This document shows, one piece after another, positions 10,771-19,988 of a stretch of DNA of 37,273 nt; the stretch's first letter is position 1; each line of letters begins with the position of its first letter. Below the pieces are notes generated by a model that searched no databases, was not told the DNA's origin, and was given only the letters and a program-made list of their open reading frames with translations. The stretch comes from Oehlia diaphana (taxonomy: Eukaryota > Glomeromycota > Glomeromycetes > Glomerales > Glomeraceae). The translations under genes were made by a program, and so were the position numbers. Location of the stretch: positions 95,706-132,978 of the forward strand of contig QZLH01000345.1 of assembly GCA_003833135.1 (NCBI GenBank). Reading direction: 5' to 3'.

Positions 10771-13443
10771 TTTTTTTTTCTTGTTTCTTCCTTTCAATCA
10801 TGCCGCTTTCAATTATCATTCCGGCCGAGTGGCATGAAATTTTTCAATAGTTAATCGGAGTGAAACACAACGAATCATTATCATTAGTACTCCGAAAAGC
10901 CAAAAAAAGCATTAATAATGTTGATATCTATATATGTTAAAAATCTTTATTTTTAGAATAAAGTATTGGTATAAAAGTACAAATGGCGTAATCGTCATTT
11001 TTTATTCCAATGTTATCATAATATATATTTTATTATAAACTTTTGCTATCATTTTCCAGAAGTGATCTTCACTTTTTAAATAAGCGCCACTTTCCATTGG
11101 TGTTTTGGCATTCAAACATTGGATTATTACTACATGTGTACAAACAATCGTGTAATTGAATTTTTATTAGTTAAATATTTTTGTTTTTCGTTCTGATCAA
11201 AGAAATAATATATATATATATATTCTCCTGCTTTGCGTTTAGATTCTTTTTTTTTTTTCCTAATTTAGTTTTAGTAAGATTAAACGGTTATTTTACACAG
11301 TTAACCAATTCGATTAAAGTCAATTATTATGTTATGAAACCCATATGGTAAAGAAATGAACACCAATTAATTTTTTGTATTTTTTGTGTAAAAAATGTCA
11401 AAAAAAAAAAAATATTTATTTTTTTAATATTGTGTTCGAAACAACGCAACAAACCCGACAACGATGAACGTATTTAGAGTTAAAAAAAAATTACATGGAA
11501 AAAAAAAAGATAAATAAAAATTTAATTAAAGACACCAATGAAATCAATTTTCTTTTTGTGTAATCTAAGAGCTGAACAAATGACTTTTTATTCCTTATGC
11601 GAGATTGATTATCCAATTTTAATTTTTGTATTTTTGTAACGTTATTTAAATAATTGTATGGTCATCATAAATTATTTCCCCGAACCTATTTTATATTAAA
11701 TTTTATAATTGTAAAAGAAGAATTAAAAAAAAATGATACATTATTAAATATTTTACATTAATATTTTGAAAATAATTAGTGGGAAGGACAAAAAAAAAAA
11801 AATAATTCCCATATATTGTTGAAACAATACTTTTTGAAATAATGATTGGGAAAGTAAAATTTATTTTGTATTACGTTCTAAAACTTTTTTTTGCCATAAA
11901 ATTAATTATCTTTTTAAACTAATTATATAATTATAACAATTTTTTTTAAACTACCCTTTTTTTAACCAAAAAATTCTTTTTTTCTAATTAATGATCGACG
12001 CCTTTTTTTTTATTGCGATCATTTAATTACGTTATTTTAATTCAAGAATTGCCCAATTTTTTACCTTTTTTTTTTCATTTTTTTAAAAATTTTCATATGA
12101 TGTAATCTTCGATTTTTTTAGTGATTTTATGATATATATATATATATATATATATCAAATAAATATTTATATAAATTTGTGAATTAACGCGTCAAAATTA
12201 TGATGAAATCCGGATTATATGAATGGATTATTTTATTAAACTTGATTTTTCCGGACTTTCTGAAGTTTGAAAATCCTTGATATCTCCTGAATTGACATGA
12301 GTTTTATGTATATACAATATTATATATAACGTATATAACGCATGGACTATGAAAATCTATTTTGAAGTAAAAGGGAGTATTATAAACTATACAGATATAG
12401 AAATTTCCCGTCAGTAATGTTTCACATTTTCATTCTACACTTTTTTGATGTGATAATTATGTCGATAATTTGAATTTGATATACGACATTTTACTTCACG
12501 TGATCTTTTTATAAAATCATTTATTTAAAATGGTTTAAATAAAAAGTAAATTAACTTGTTATAGGTCAAAATAAATATAATTTTTGGGGAGAAAAGGAAA
12601 TCATTTATACCTGATTTCTGATTATTATAACTGATCATTATATCACGTGATTATAAGTTGTTCATTGAAAATATCAAGTTTTTTTTTTTTAATTTCGTCA
12701 TCGTACTACTCCATTAAAGGAGGTGGGAATTAGGGGAAAATATTTGATTGAAGTAATTTAAAGTTTATTTAGGGGGTAACGAATGATTTAAAATCTACTA
12801 TTTCCTTAAATAATACGTAACAGGACATTTTTTTTTGTTTTTTGATTATCGACAATCATTCAAGTTTTTTTTTAAAAAAAAGGATCGAAAAATTATTAAA
12901 ATTATTAAAATTATTGATTTTCCTCTAACTTTTCCAAATAAATAAATAAATAAATAAAATAAATAAATAATATTTACATATAAAGGTAAATTGAGGTAGC
13001 AAGGAGTTGTATTAACTAGTATGAGGGGTTGGAGAATTGATCATGTGCTGCGGTAACAGTGACACGTCCCAAAGATTGTATCGCAGAAAAAAATAATCAC
13101 AAAAATGTAGTATTTTTGCCGTCATATAGAAGCGCCAAAAGGACTAAAACTTTTTTGATAAAATTAATTTACCCATTTTTGGATATTCTATATACCGAAT
13201 TTTTTTTAAGGTTTTTTTTTTTTTCATATTTATAAATTCGACGGCTAAAAAAAAATATGCCTACATAAATGAAATAAGATCATATGATTTTTTTGTTTCG
13301 CTACCATTTTTTTTAGTCAGTAACTGTTTTTAGAGCGTATTGATAATTATTATGAGCGGTATTGTTATTTAGAACGTATTGTTATTATTATTTGGGAGCG
13401 TATTAGCGTATTGTTATTATTTACAATTTGTTAACAACCATTT

Positions 13444-13503
13444 ATCCGATCGGATCGGATAATTTATCCGGAATCATTTGAATAATAATTATCCGAATTC
13501 GGA
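13444..13503. repeat. cluster of perfect CCG..CGG palindromes
   Basis: ATCCGATCGGAT (13444-13455) and TCCGAATTCGGA (13492-13503) are both perfect 12-bp palindromes. Between them are CGGAT and TTATCCGGA copies of the same core. The GC content stands out from the surrounding AT-rich DNA. CCG/CGG half-sites are bound by fungal Zn2Cys6 factors, but no neighbouring gene supports that role here. Confidence 0.45.
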
Positions 13504-13986
13504 ACTGATGACGATATATCTTTCAGAAGATGGTTTAGATTTAAAAAAATGGTTTTACATTTAAATACACGCACAAAGTAGGGCCTGGCCTGGCCTGTAG
13601 GGGTTTTTATGTTACAAAAATCAATAGCTAAAAAAATTTTGGGGATTTTTTTACTAAGCGATGAGTCGATTCTGTTGATCCTTTTATTTTTCTATGTATA
13701 CGATTTCTTTATCATAATTACCAATATATATATATATATATTTATATATATTTATATTTTTTAACAAAGTAAAAGATCAATTTTACCTTTATAAAAACTG
13801 CTTAAAAATCTCTCTTTGGCCGTATCTCCGCTTTAAAAAAATTTTAAATTTTTTAATTCTGGTAAATTTAGGATAATTTTGGCCAAATTTATGTCAATAC
13901 GTCACAACGATACAACGATGTACAATGAGTTCATATATAAATGTTATTTTGGTCGGTTATCTCATTATTACCATGTAAACCATGTA

Positions 13987-14164
13987 CACAGTGAAATGGA
14001 ACCTTCCGTTCCATTAATAAAATTTGTCAAAAATCCGTTATATCAAGAATTCCGTTATATCAAGAATTCCGTTATATCGAGGATAAATTAATTAATTATA
14101 CGTTATGACCAGACCCAATTATGATCCGTTATATCGAGATTCCGATATATCGAATTTCACTGTG
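13987..14164. mobile_element. MITE-like element with CACAGTGAAAT terminal repeats
   Basis: The terminal inverted repeats CACAGTGAAAT (13987-13997) and ATTTCACTGTG (14154-14164) are perfect over 11 bp. Each is flanked by TA (13985-13986 and 14165-14166), as expected for Tc1/mariner/pogo-type insertion. The 178-bp interior has no transposase and carries a 17-bp tandem repeat (CCGTTATATCAAGAATT at 14035-14051 and 14052-14068, plus a partial third copy). The ORF that overlaps its left end is therefore not a gene. Confidence 0.75.
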
Positions 14165-14238
14165 TACGCTTAGCAATTATTGGATCGTAACGGGAGTGTA
14201 TTAAAAAAAAAATGTATTAAACATTTAAACATACAGTA

Positions 14239-14413
14239 CAGTTCACCCTCTCTATAGTGAATTTTTATATAGTGAATAACTTGCTATAATGAAGAAAAGT
14301 TCAGGTACAGATATTTTATATATATAATAAAATGACTCTTTGTATAGTGAATTTCTCACTATAAAGAATTTTAATCTCCAGCCCATAGGATTCACTATAG
14401 TAAGGGTGAACTG
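14239..14413. mobile_element. MITE with CAGTTCACCCT terminal repeats
   Basis: Inverted repeats of 24 bp at 14239-14262 and 14390-14413 match at 22 positions (outer end CAGTTCACCCT), with TA on both outer sides (14237-14238 and 14414-14415). The 175-bp element is non-coding. It contains internal copies of TATAGTGAAT in both orientations, so it is nearly palindromic. It looks like a non-autonomous relative of a TA-targeting transposon. Confidence 0.85.
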
Positions 14414-14544
14414 TATTTATAAAATATTTAATTGCATAAAACCTCATGAAACGGGTCCAATCAAACCCTTCAAACCCTTAAACATATGATTATTGTATTA
14501 ATCATCCTATAATATATATTAATTAGAGGGTACAATACGATTTC

Positions 14545-14705
14545 CTGATCGAATAAAACTTTTCCCGAAATTCAATTACCTGAATTTCAATTTCCAAATT
14601 CCCTGAAATATAATCAATTCCCTGAATCCCTAATTCCCAATTTCCTGACACACGATTTCCCGAAATCCCTATTTCCCGAACCCTGAAAATCTAATTTAAA
14701 GTTTT
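14545..14705 (-). repeat. dispersed TTTCCTGAA-type repeat, copy 1 (inverted to copy 2)
   Basis: Repeated blocks of TTTCCTGAA, TTCCCGAA and CCCTAATTCCC run through about 150 bp. The end of the block (CTATTTCCCGAACCC, then GAAAATCTAATTT) is the reverse complement of 16860-16925, with a few changes. A third, looser copy lies at 28375-28500. No coding potential is seen. Confidence 0.65.
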
Positions 14706-14984
14706 AAAATCTCAATTTAAAAACTTTAAATTTCATTAATTCAAAAGGAAGAGTTGTACTACTAGCTATTAAGGATTCAATTAGGATATTACCCGGAGCC
14801 TTAGAAATAGGGGAATCTCAACATAATGAGTAGTTGCTACAGTAGAAATATTTAGTCCTATCGCAAAAAAAAAAAATAAACTGTATAGTATTGGGCCGAT
14901 TAGACCGACCCTTTTCATTCATGAGCTAAATCTCAATTAAGTTTTTTTTAAAATCTCAAATTCAAAATCTCAATATCCCGAATT

Positions 14985-15145
14985 TATAGGTGTCGTTGAA
15001 ATACCGTATTTATAATTACGGCATTACGGCAAAAATGGGAATTTTGGCCATAAAATATCAAGATTGGCATTCAATAATTTATTGTGATATAATGGTATTA
15101 CGGTATAAGCTTCATATGCCGTAATTAATTTCGACGACATCTATA
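14985..15145. mobile_element. MITE-like element with TATAGGTGTCGTTGAAAT termini
   Basis: The 18-bp ends at 14985-15002 and 15128-15145 are inverted copies with two mismatches, and both begin with TA. The interior repeats TTACGGCATTACGG-like blocks that are themselves partly inverted (CCGTATTTATAATTACGG on the left, TATGCCGTAATTAATT on the right). It is non-coding and 161 bp long. Element boundaries and family are uncertain. Confidence 0.65.
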
Positions 15146-15189
15146 CCTGAATTCCAATATCCTTATCATTGAATCCTAATATTATACTA

Positions 15190-15400
15190 ATTGTATAAAT
15201 TGTGAGCCTTTACGGAAAAAAAGATGGAATATAAAAAAACGGATCGACTTTTTTTACAGAAAGGGAACATTAGTAAATTTTGTCCATAATTTCTGTAAAA
15301 ATAATTTTCCATGTTAAATTCCGTGAATATGATATATCTACGGAAATAACATGGAATAAAAAAAAACACGTAAATATGTTTCCATAATTCTTAAATTTCG
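15190..15400. repeat. dispersed ACGGAAAAA repeat, copy A
   Basis: The segment starting GAGCCTTTACGGAAA at about 15200-15250 recurs, in the same orientation, at about 16778-16828 (GAGCCTTTTACGGAAA). Both are followed by AAAACGGATC and a T run. The minus-strand frame over this copy is not considered a gene. Confidence 0.5.
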
Positions 15401-15575
15401 AAATTTAGAAACTTTTGGTATTTATACAGATCAATAAACAATACGTCTTTAACGTCTTTAAATAAATGAGTGATACAATTTTTTGAATAGCATATAATAA
15501 ATATATAATAACATAATAATTAAAAAAACTTAATTAAAACTTATACAACAATCATACGCAAAAGTAATCATATAA

Positions 15576-15757
15576 TTGGAATGTCTTAAGAAGCTTGAAC
15601 ACTTAAAAATAAACATTTTAGTATATCAAGAAAATTTGTTATATGGGTTATATGGAGAATGTAAAGAGAATTCCGTTACAGTATTACACTATTACTGTAT
15701 ATATGAAATCCTAAAAGCTTTTGCTTCACAATTTATATTAATTAAAGATTTATTATA
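15576..15757 (+). other. open frame abutting the left end of a MITE
   Basis: A plus-strand frame with no ATG at its head encodes about 60 residues of mixed composition (NSVTVLHYYCIYEILKAFAS, then LIKDLL) and stops just where the 15758 MITE begins. Another such frame starts at the right end of the MITE (16050-16235). Together they may be one small gene split by the insertion. No family is recognised, and both could be chance frames. Confidence 0.2.
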
Positions 15758-16056
15758 AGGCCACACAAATTCGATTTTTCGGTTCACTTCACCCGGTCGG
15801 GTCACTTTTTCAAATTTCAATAAAAAAAAGTTTATATGTAAAAAGTTTATCACGTGATCAGAACGTAATTTTATTGGCGAGTAAGTTTATCACGTGGCTG
15901 AGAACTTCTGGAGCGAAAATAAATTCCTCCCCTTTAAAAGCCAACCAATCAGATGTCACGAATTTATATATAAACTTTTTTTATTAAACCCCGGGTCCCC
16001 GGGTCGATTTTAAATTTCAATGTTACGTGAACCGGATAATTGAATTTGTGTGGCCT
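15758..16056. mobile_element. MITE of about 299 bp with AGGCCACACAAATT termini
   Basis: The left end AGGCCACACAAATTCGAT (15758-) and the reverse complement of the right end (AGGCCACACAAATTCAAT, ending at 16056) agree closely, and further inside both carry CGGTTCAC. The flanks are TATA-rich on both sides, so the exact target duplication is ambiguous (TA, ATA or TATA). The interior has a 14-bp direct repeat, AAGTTTATCACGTG, 40 bp apart (15843 and 15883) and CCCGG-rich blocks. It is non-coding. Confidence 0.8.
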
Positions 16057-16235
16057 ATATTTTGGATCAAAATAATAATAATAATAAATATAAAGATATA
16101 ATATACTGTATATTTGATTTTACGTATTATGCAATATCTTTAAAATGTTTAAATGTTTTCAATAAAGAAATAAAAGGTCATATCGTGAACAAAATTTATT
16201 TTTATATTTCAGAAATTATCCATTCAGGATTGTGA
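16050..16235 (+). other. open frame abutting the right end of a MITE
   Basis: This frame runs out of the MITE right end and encodes an asparagine run from an AAT microsatellite, then YKDIIYCIFDFTYYAISLK and a further 25 residues to a TGA. It is not recognised. It may be the continuation of the frame that ends at 15757, but the two do not join in a single frame after simple removal of the element with one TA. Confidence 0.2.
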
Positions 16236-16560
16236 TGCCTGCCTAGGTTTCGTCATTGACTAAACTATATACTGTATGTAAAATTATAAAAATGGGTTTT
16301 GTTTTTTATCGCGCCCGCGAAATATCGTATCCTCATATAAAAGCCGAAAACAGTATTCTAAACCCTTTTTGATGTACTAAATAAAATTGTAAAGCAGGCA
16401 AAAATACGCATACTATATGGTTTTTAAAAGTGTTACAATAGGTTGCCAAAAAGGGGGGAACGTTGGAGCGATATACCGCATATGCGAAAAAATATTAAAT
16501 CCAATAATTTTATAATTATTATAATTAAAAATCCATGATCGTCTTTTAATTTTAAATGTC

Positions 16561-16629
16561 TAAACTATTTCGGTTTCATCAAATGAGACTAAATATTTCG
16601 GTTTCTTCAAATGAGACTGAATATTTCAG
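16561..16629. repeat. 28-29 bp tandem repeat, 2.4 copies
   Basis: The unit TAAATATTTCGGTTTC followed by TTCAAATGAGAC occurs at 16561-16589 and 16590-16617, and a partial copy follows at 16618-16629. It is non-coding. Confidence 0.7.
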
Positions 16630-16777
16630 CATTATTAATTCGGGATATTTGGAATTTTCCCTATAAAAAATTTTATCCGTTATTTCTTAAAAACTTCGTA
16701 AAAAATGTGCTCCATTCACGGAAAATTTAAATATATTCGGTAAATTTCGTGATATAAAGTTATTAATTCCGGAAATA

Positions 16778-16930
16778 TGAGCCTTTTACGGAAAAAGAGC
16801 GGTATATAAAAACGGATCTACTTTTTTTATAGAGAATTGAGAATTGAGATTTGAAATTTAAGAAATTAGATTTTCAGGAAATTAGGGTTCGGGAAATAGA
16901 GATACAGGAAATTGTGTGTTTCAGGAGAAT
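16778..16930 (+). repeat. dispersed repeat, copy 2 of both families seen at 14.5-15.4 kb
   Basis: The first 50 bp match 15200-15250 in direct orientation. The following 65 bp (TTAGATTTTCAGGAAATTAG, then GGGTTCGGGAAATAGAGAT) are inverted relative to 14640-14700. The segment 14.5-16.9 kb is thus bounded by inverted copies of one repeat. Confidence 0.6.
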
Positions 16931-18420
16931 TAACTGAGGGGAGATTCTGTTATGTTGATTTGCAACGTCTTCGACGTGAATAAATATGTATAAATATGTA
17001 TAATTTTCCATAATTTATTAAAGATATTAGTATCGTTAATTAACAAATTAAACATTACGGATGACGGATGAAACAGTAAAGCAAATAGATTGAAGGCTCA
17101 ATGATCTAATATATCTAAAAGAGATGATATTCACTATGAATCTAAATAGTAGGTGAAAAGAATCGTAATATATACATATTAAGAACAAGGGTTGCTTAAA
17201 AATCATTTTTGACCAGCATTCAATGCATAATGGGAGACTATTAAAAATAATTCATTGTTGCAACACTAACGGCTAACCCTAAGCCTACGCATAATTCGCA
17301 TATATTTGGATAATGGGGAGTAGATTCCTCCCTGTGGAACAAAAGATAAGTTAGTGAGACAATCAGGATTAAATCAGTAAATTTTACGCTAAAAAGCTAC
17401 GGGCGTAATTCCTTTTGCAACAAAAAAAATCAGGTGGTAAGGAAAAAAAAGGAAAGGGGGGTTTTTTTTTTTGGATGTATTTCTTCAAGACTTTTTAAAA
17501 ATTTTTTATCCAATTAGAAAAATTTGAATTAAAAATTCTTTCAACAACAATGAAACCTGATTTTTTTATTAATTATTGATTTACATAATGAAATTTAAAA
17601 TTTTTTTTTTTGCGTTACCAAAAAAATAAGAAGAGAAAAAAGCACCAAATGAGTAAGCTTCATTTTAAATAATAATATCCTTTTTTTCCCTTTCACTTTC
17701 ACATGATGTTTTGTTGTAATATTCAGTACATCTTTTATAATTTGTATTGAATAAAACATTATAATTCAACTTTTTAAGCCAAAATTTTCGCTTTTATATT
17801 AAATACCAAAAAAAAGCAAATACTAAAATTTTTTTTTTTTAAATTCGCCAGGTCTTAAGATTTTTATTAAAAAAATTTATTTTTATGAAAAATCCCACTT
17901 TCGTTTATTTCTCACTCTTTTATATTTTTTTTATTTGGGACCGGGCCTCAATAAAGCCGTAATGTATTTATGATTGGTGATGTTATTTACGAAAATTTCC
18001 TGTGAAAATTCTTGGCATTATCAAATCATCGATACCCATGTACCCATGATACGTTTTGAAGGGATGTTGGGGGCTTTTTATGAATACCGGATATGGACAA
18101 TTTATGATTAGATTAATGGGTGTACTGCATGAAATCTTGATAAACGATATGCCCGTATTTAAACGGGTTGAAAAACCGTTGAATTTCAAAAATGATTTTT
18201 TTTTTTTCCTTAAATTCAATTATGGGAAAAAATTTTACATATAAATAAATAAATATATAATTTTTTTAAATATTTATATCAAAATTTTTTTATAATAAAA
18301 TCCAATTTTTTTTTTTTTTCACAAAAAAAAACAAGATCTTTCACAAAAAAGATTTTTTTTTTCAAGATTTATTTTTTTTTTACCTAATTTTTTTTTTTTT
18401 TTCACAAAAAAATATTTATT
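16931..18420. other. intergenic region upstream of arrestin-like gene 1
   Basis: No gene is well supported. A stretch at 17980-18230 has less biased sequence and 60-78 codon frames on both strands, but neither shows a recognisable motif or splice site. From 18180 onward the sequence turns into T runs with TTTCACAAAAA blocks that lead into the tandem promoter repeat. Confidence 0.45.
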
Positions 18421-18588
18421 ACATATAAACATTTATTTTATTTTCTTTTCACATATAAACATCTATTTTATTTTCTTTTTCACATAAAAAATTTATTATA
18501 TATATATATATATTTTACATATAAAAATTTATTTTATTTTCTTTTTCACATAAAAAATTTATATATATATATTTCATATAAACAAAAT
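18421..18588. repeat. 30-bp tandem repeat just upstream of arrestin-like gene 1
   Basis: About five copies of a unit of roughly 30 bp (ACATATAAACATTTATTTTA, then TTTTCTTTTC) are arranged head to tail. Copies 3 and 5 carry TA microsatellite expansions. The array ends 40 bp before the ATG at 18628, so it occupies the promoter or 5' leader. TATA-like sequences inside the units could serve the gene. Confidence 0.7.
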
Positions 18589-18627
18589 TTCCTATTTAAA
18601 AACATCATTTTTTTTCAAAAAAACAGA

Positions 18628-19797
18628 ATGTCTAATTTACCCAAAGGACCCCCGCGTTCGTCATATAAAGAATTTACACCATCAATATATTTTTCTTATC
18701 AAGAAGGACGAAAATCATTTCAAGAAGGATATCTTGGTATTACTAATAATACATCAATCGTTGGTTTTTTACATCTTAGTTTTCCTTCAAATGATCCCAT
18801 GTATATAAAACAGATAAAATTATCATTTTCAGGAGCAGAATTTATTCAATTACGTGATACTGGACCAAAATTTTTAAATTATGGAACAAATTCAATATGT
18901 AATATTACTACAGAATTATGGAAAAGTGATAATAATGATTATCAAGAAATAAGTAATATGATTTTACCTTTTGAAATTCTTTTACCTAATGATATACCTT
19001 CAAGTTTATCAGTAATTAAAGATCGAGGAAAGATTGAATATAGTCTTAGAGCTATAATATCTCGTAAACCAAATATTAAAACTTTTCAAGGTTCAACAAA
19101 AGTTATACAATGCGCTTATATAGTCGAACGGTATAGTTTACCACCTTCAATACCTAAACCTATAACATGGAAAAATGATAAACCAAAGAAAGGGATTGGA
19201 TATGAAATTTCTTTAAATGATAGAGTTTTTGGTCCTCGTTATCCAATTATTGTTAGAGTGAAATTAACATTTTTCGATGCTCGAGTTTCATTAGAAGACA
19301 TTGTAATAAGTTTAAAAGAATATACTGCCGTCACAGCTAAATCTGAGATTAAGAAACGTAAAAATGTGGGGACAAAGATTGTAAAGGGTAAACAAATTCC
19401 AATTTCAAAAGAAACTCAATATAATGAATGTATTATGGATATTAATTTTACAATACCTGATGATTGTTTTAGTATTTTTAATTGGTCAGAAGAAAGTTTT
19501 CATATTGAAGTTACTCATAAGGTTAAAATTAAAGTTAATTTTGGTATTTTTAGTAAACATAATATTAATTTAGGAGTTCCAGTAAAAATTAAAAATATGA
19601 TGAGTGAAGAAGAAGAATCTTGTTTAGTCGCTGAACTTATACATCAAGAAGAAATTTCAAGATATCTAGAATCTGAAACTCTACAACCTCGATATGATTC
19701 TTCTCCTCCTTCTTATGAACCAAAATTACCTACAAATCAAACATCTACTCTTCCTTCTTATTCGTTAAATAACACAGACATGATTAGTAATAATTAG
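18628..19797 (+). CDS. alpha-arrestin-like protein with C-terminal PPSY motif
   Basis: A single exon encodes 389 residues. The fold is recognised from arrestin-type signatures. The N-terminal half has LKL-type strands, the segment LPFEILLPNDIPSSL at residues 113-127, and GKIEYSLRAII at 134-144. The C-terminal half begins near GIGYEISLNDRVF (189-201) and ends with FHIEVTHKVKIKVNF and VPVKI near 291-321. The tail is acidic and then proline/serine-rich with PPSY at 360-363 and a weaker LPSY at 375-378. In fungi, PPxY motifs of alpha-arrestins recruit Nedd4/Rsp5 ubiquitin ligases to plasma-membrane transporters and trigger their endocytosis, so an adaptor role at the membrane is inferred. The ATG is the first in frame, with AAACAG before it. 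The length is normal for a short alpha-arrestin. A tandem repeat sits directly upstream, and a Tc1-like transposon begins 15 bp after the stop codon. A second arrestin-like gene lies 14 kb downstream on the same strand. Confidence 0.9.
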   Translation: MSNLPKGPPRSSYKEFTPSIYFSYQEGRKSFQEGYLGITNNTSIVGFLHLSFPSNDPMYIKQIKLSFSGAEFIQLRDTGPKFLNYGTNSICNITTELWKSDNNDYQEISNMILPFEILLPNDIPSSLSVIKDRGKIEYSLRAIISRKPNIKTFQGSTKVIQCAYIVERYSLPPSIPKPITWKNDKPKKGIGYEISLNDRVFGPRYPIIVRVKLTFFDARVSLEDIVISLKEYTAVTAKSEIKKRKNVGTKIVKGKQIPISKETQYNECIMDINFTIPDDCFSIFNWSEESFHIEVTHKVKIKVNFGIFSKHNINLGVPVKIKNMMSEEEESCLVAELIHQEEISRYLESETLQPRYDSSPPSYEPKLPTNQTSTLPSYSLNNTDMISNN

Positions 19798-19798
19798 T

Positions 19799-19804
19799 AA
19801 TAAA
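19799..19804 (+). terminator. AATAAA, possible poly(A) signal of arrestin-like gene 1
   Basis: AATAAA starts one base after the TAG stop. Only about 8 bp of native sequence follow before the Tc1-like element, so mRNA cleavage probably occurs inside the transposon end. Confidence 0.4.
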
Positions 19805-19988
19805 TGTATATACAGTGTGGGACAAAAAAAATCGGAAAAAGTGATCATGTGACTAAAAATGATCTACGTCGCCAAAAATAAACTAAATTTGTACCACTTA
19901 AATACATAATAAATCTTACATCTGTGACTACGTTTGACTGTCTTTGCGTCCATTAACTCCCTTTATTTTCGTGAGAAATTCCAAAACA

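Larger units (their letters stand above)
9774..13986. other. long AT-rich intergenic region
   Basis: No coding frame is convincing over about 4.2 kb. It holds a T/A homopolymer palindrome at 10709-10767, TA microsatellites near 11207-11222, 12131-12155 and 13723-13741, an AAAT microsatellite at 12938-12970, TCACGTGA palindromes at 12496-12503 and 12643-12650, a patch of CCG/CGG palindromes at 13444-13503, and a GCCTG triplet repeat near 13583-13598. Short frames over the homopolymers encode poly-F and poly-K only. Confidence 0.5.

Noticed and set aside
10559..10854. Overlapping frames with poly-F and poly-K on both strands
   Set aside because: They are created by the T-run/A-run palindrome.
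13879..14091. 70-codon plus-strand frame
   Set aside because: Its second half lies inside the MITE at 13987-14164, including the 17-bp tandem repeat.
17983..18244. Frames of 78 (-) and 62 (+) codons upstream of arrestin-like gene 1
   Set aside because: They overlap each other on opposite strands, show no recognised motif, and the plus frame ends in a T-run artefact. The region is noted but no gene is called.
3990..18588. Tandem repeats considered as a CRISPR array
   Set aside because: Units are AT-rich, contiguous and without unique spacers of constant length, and the window is eukaryotic.
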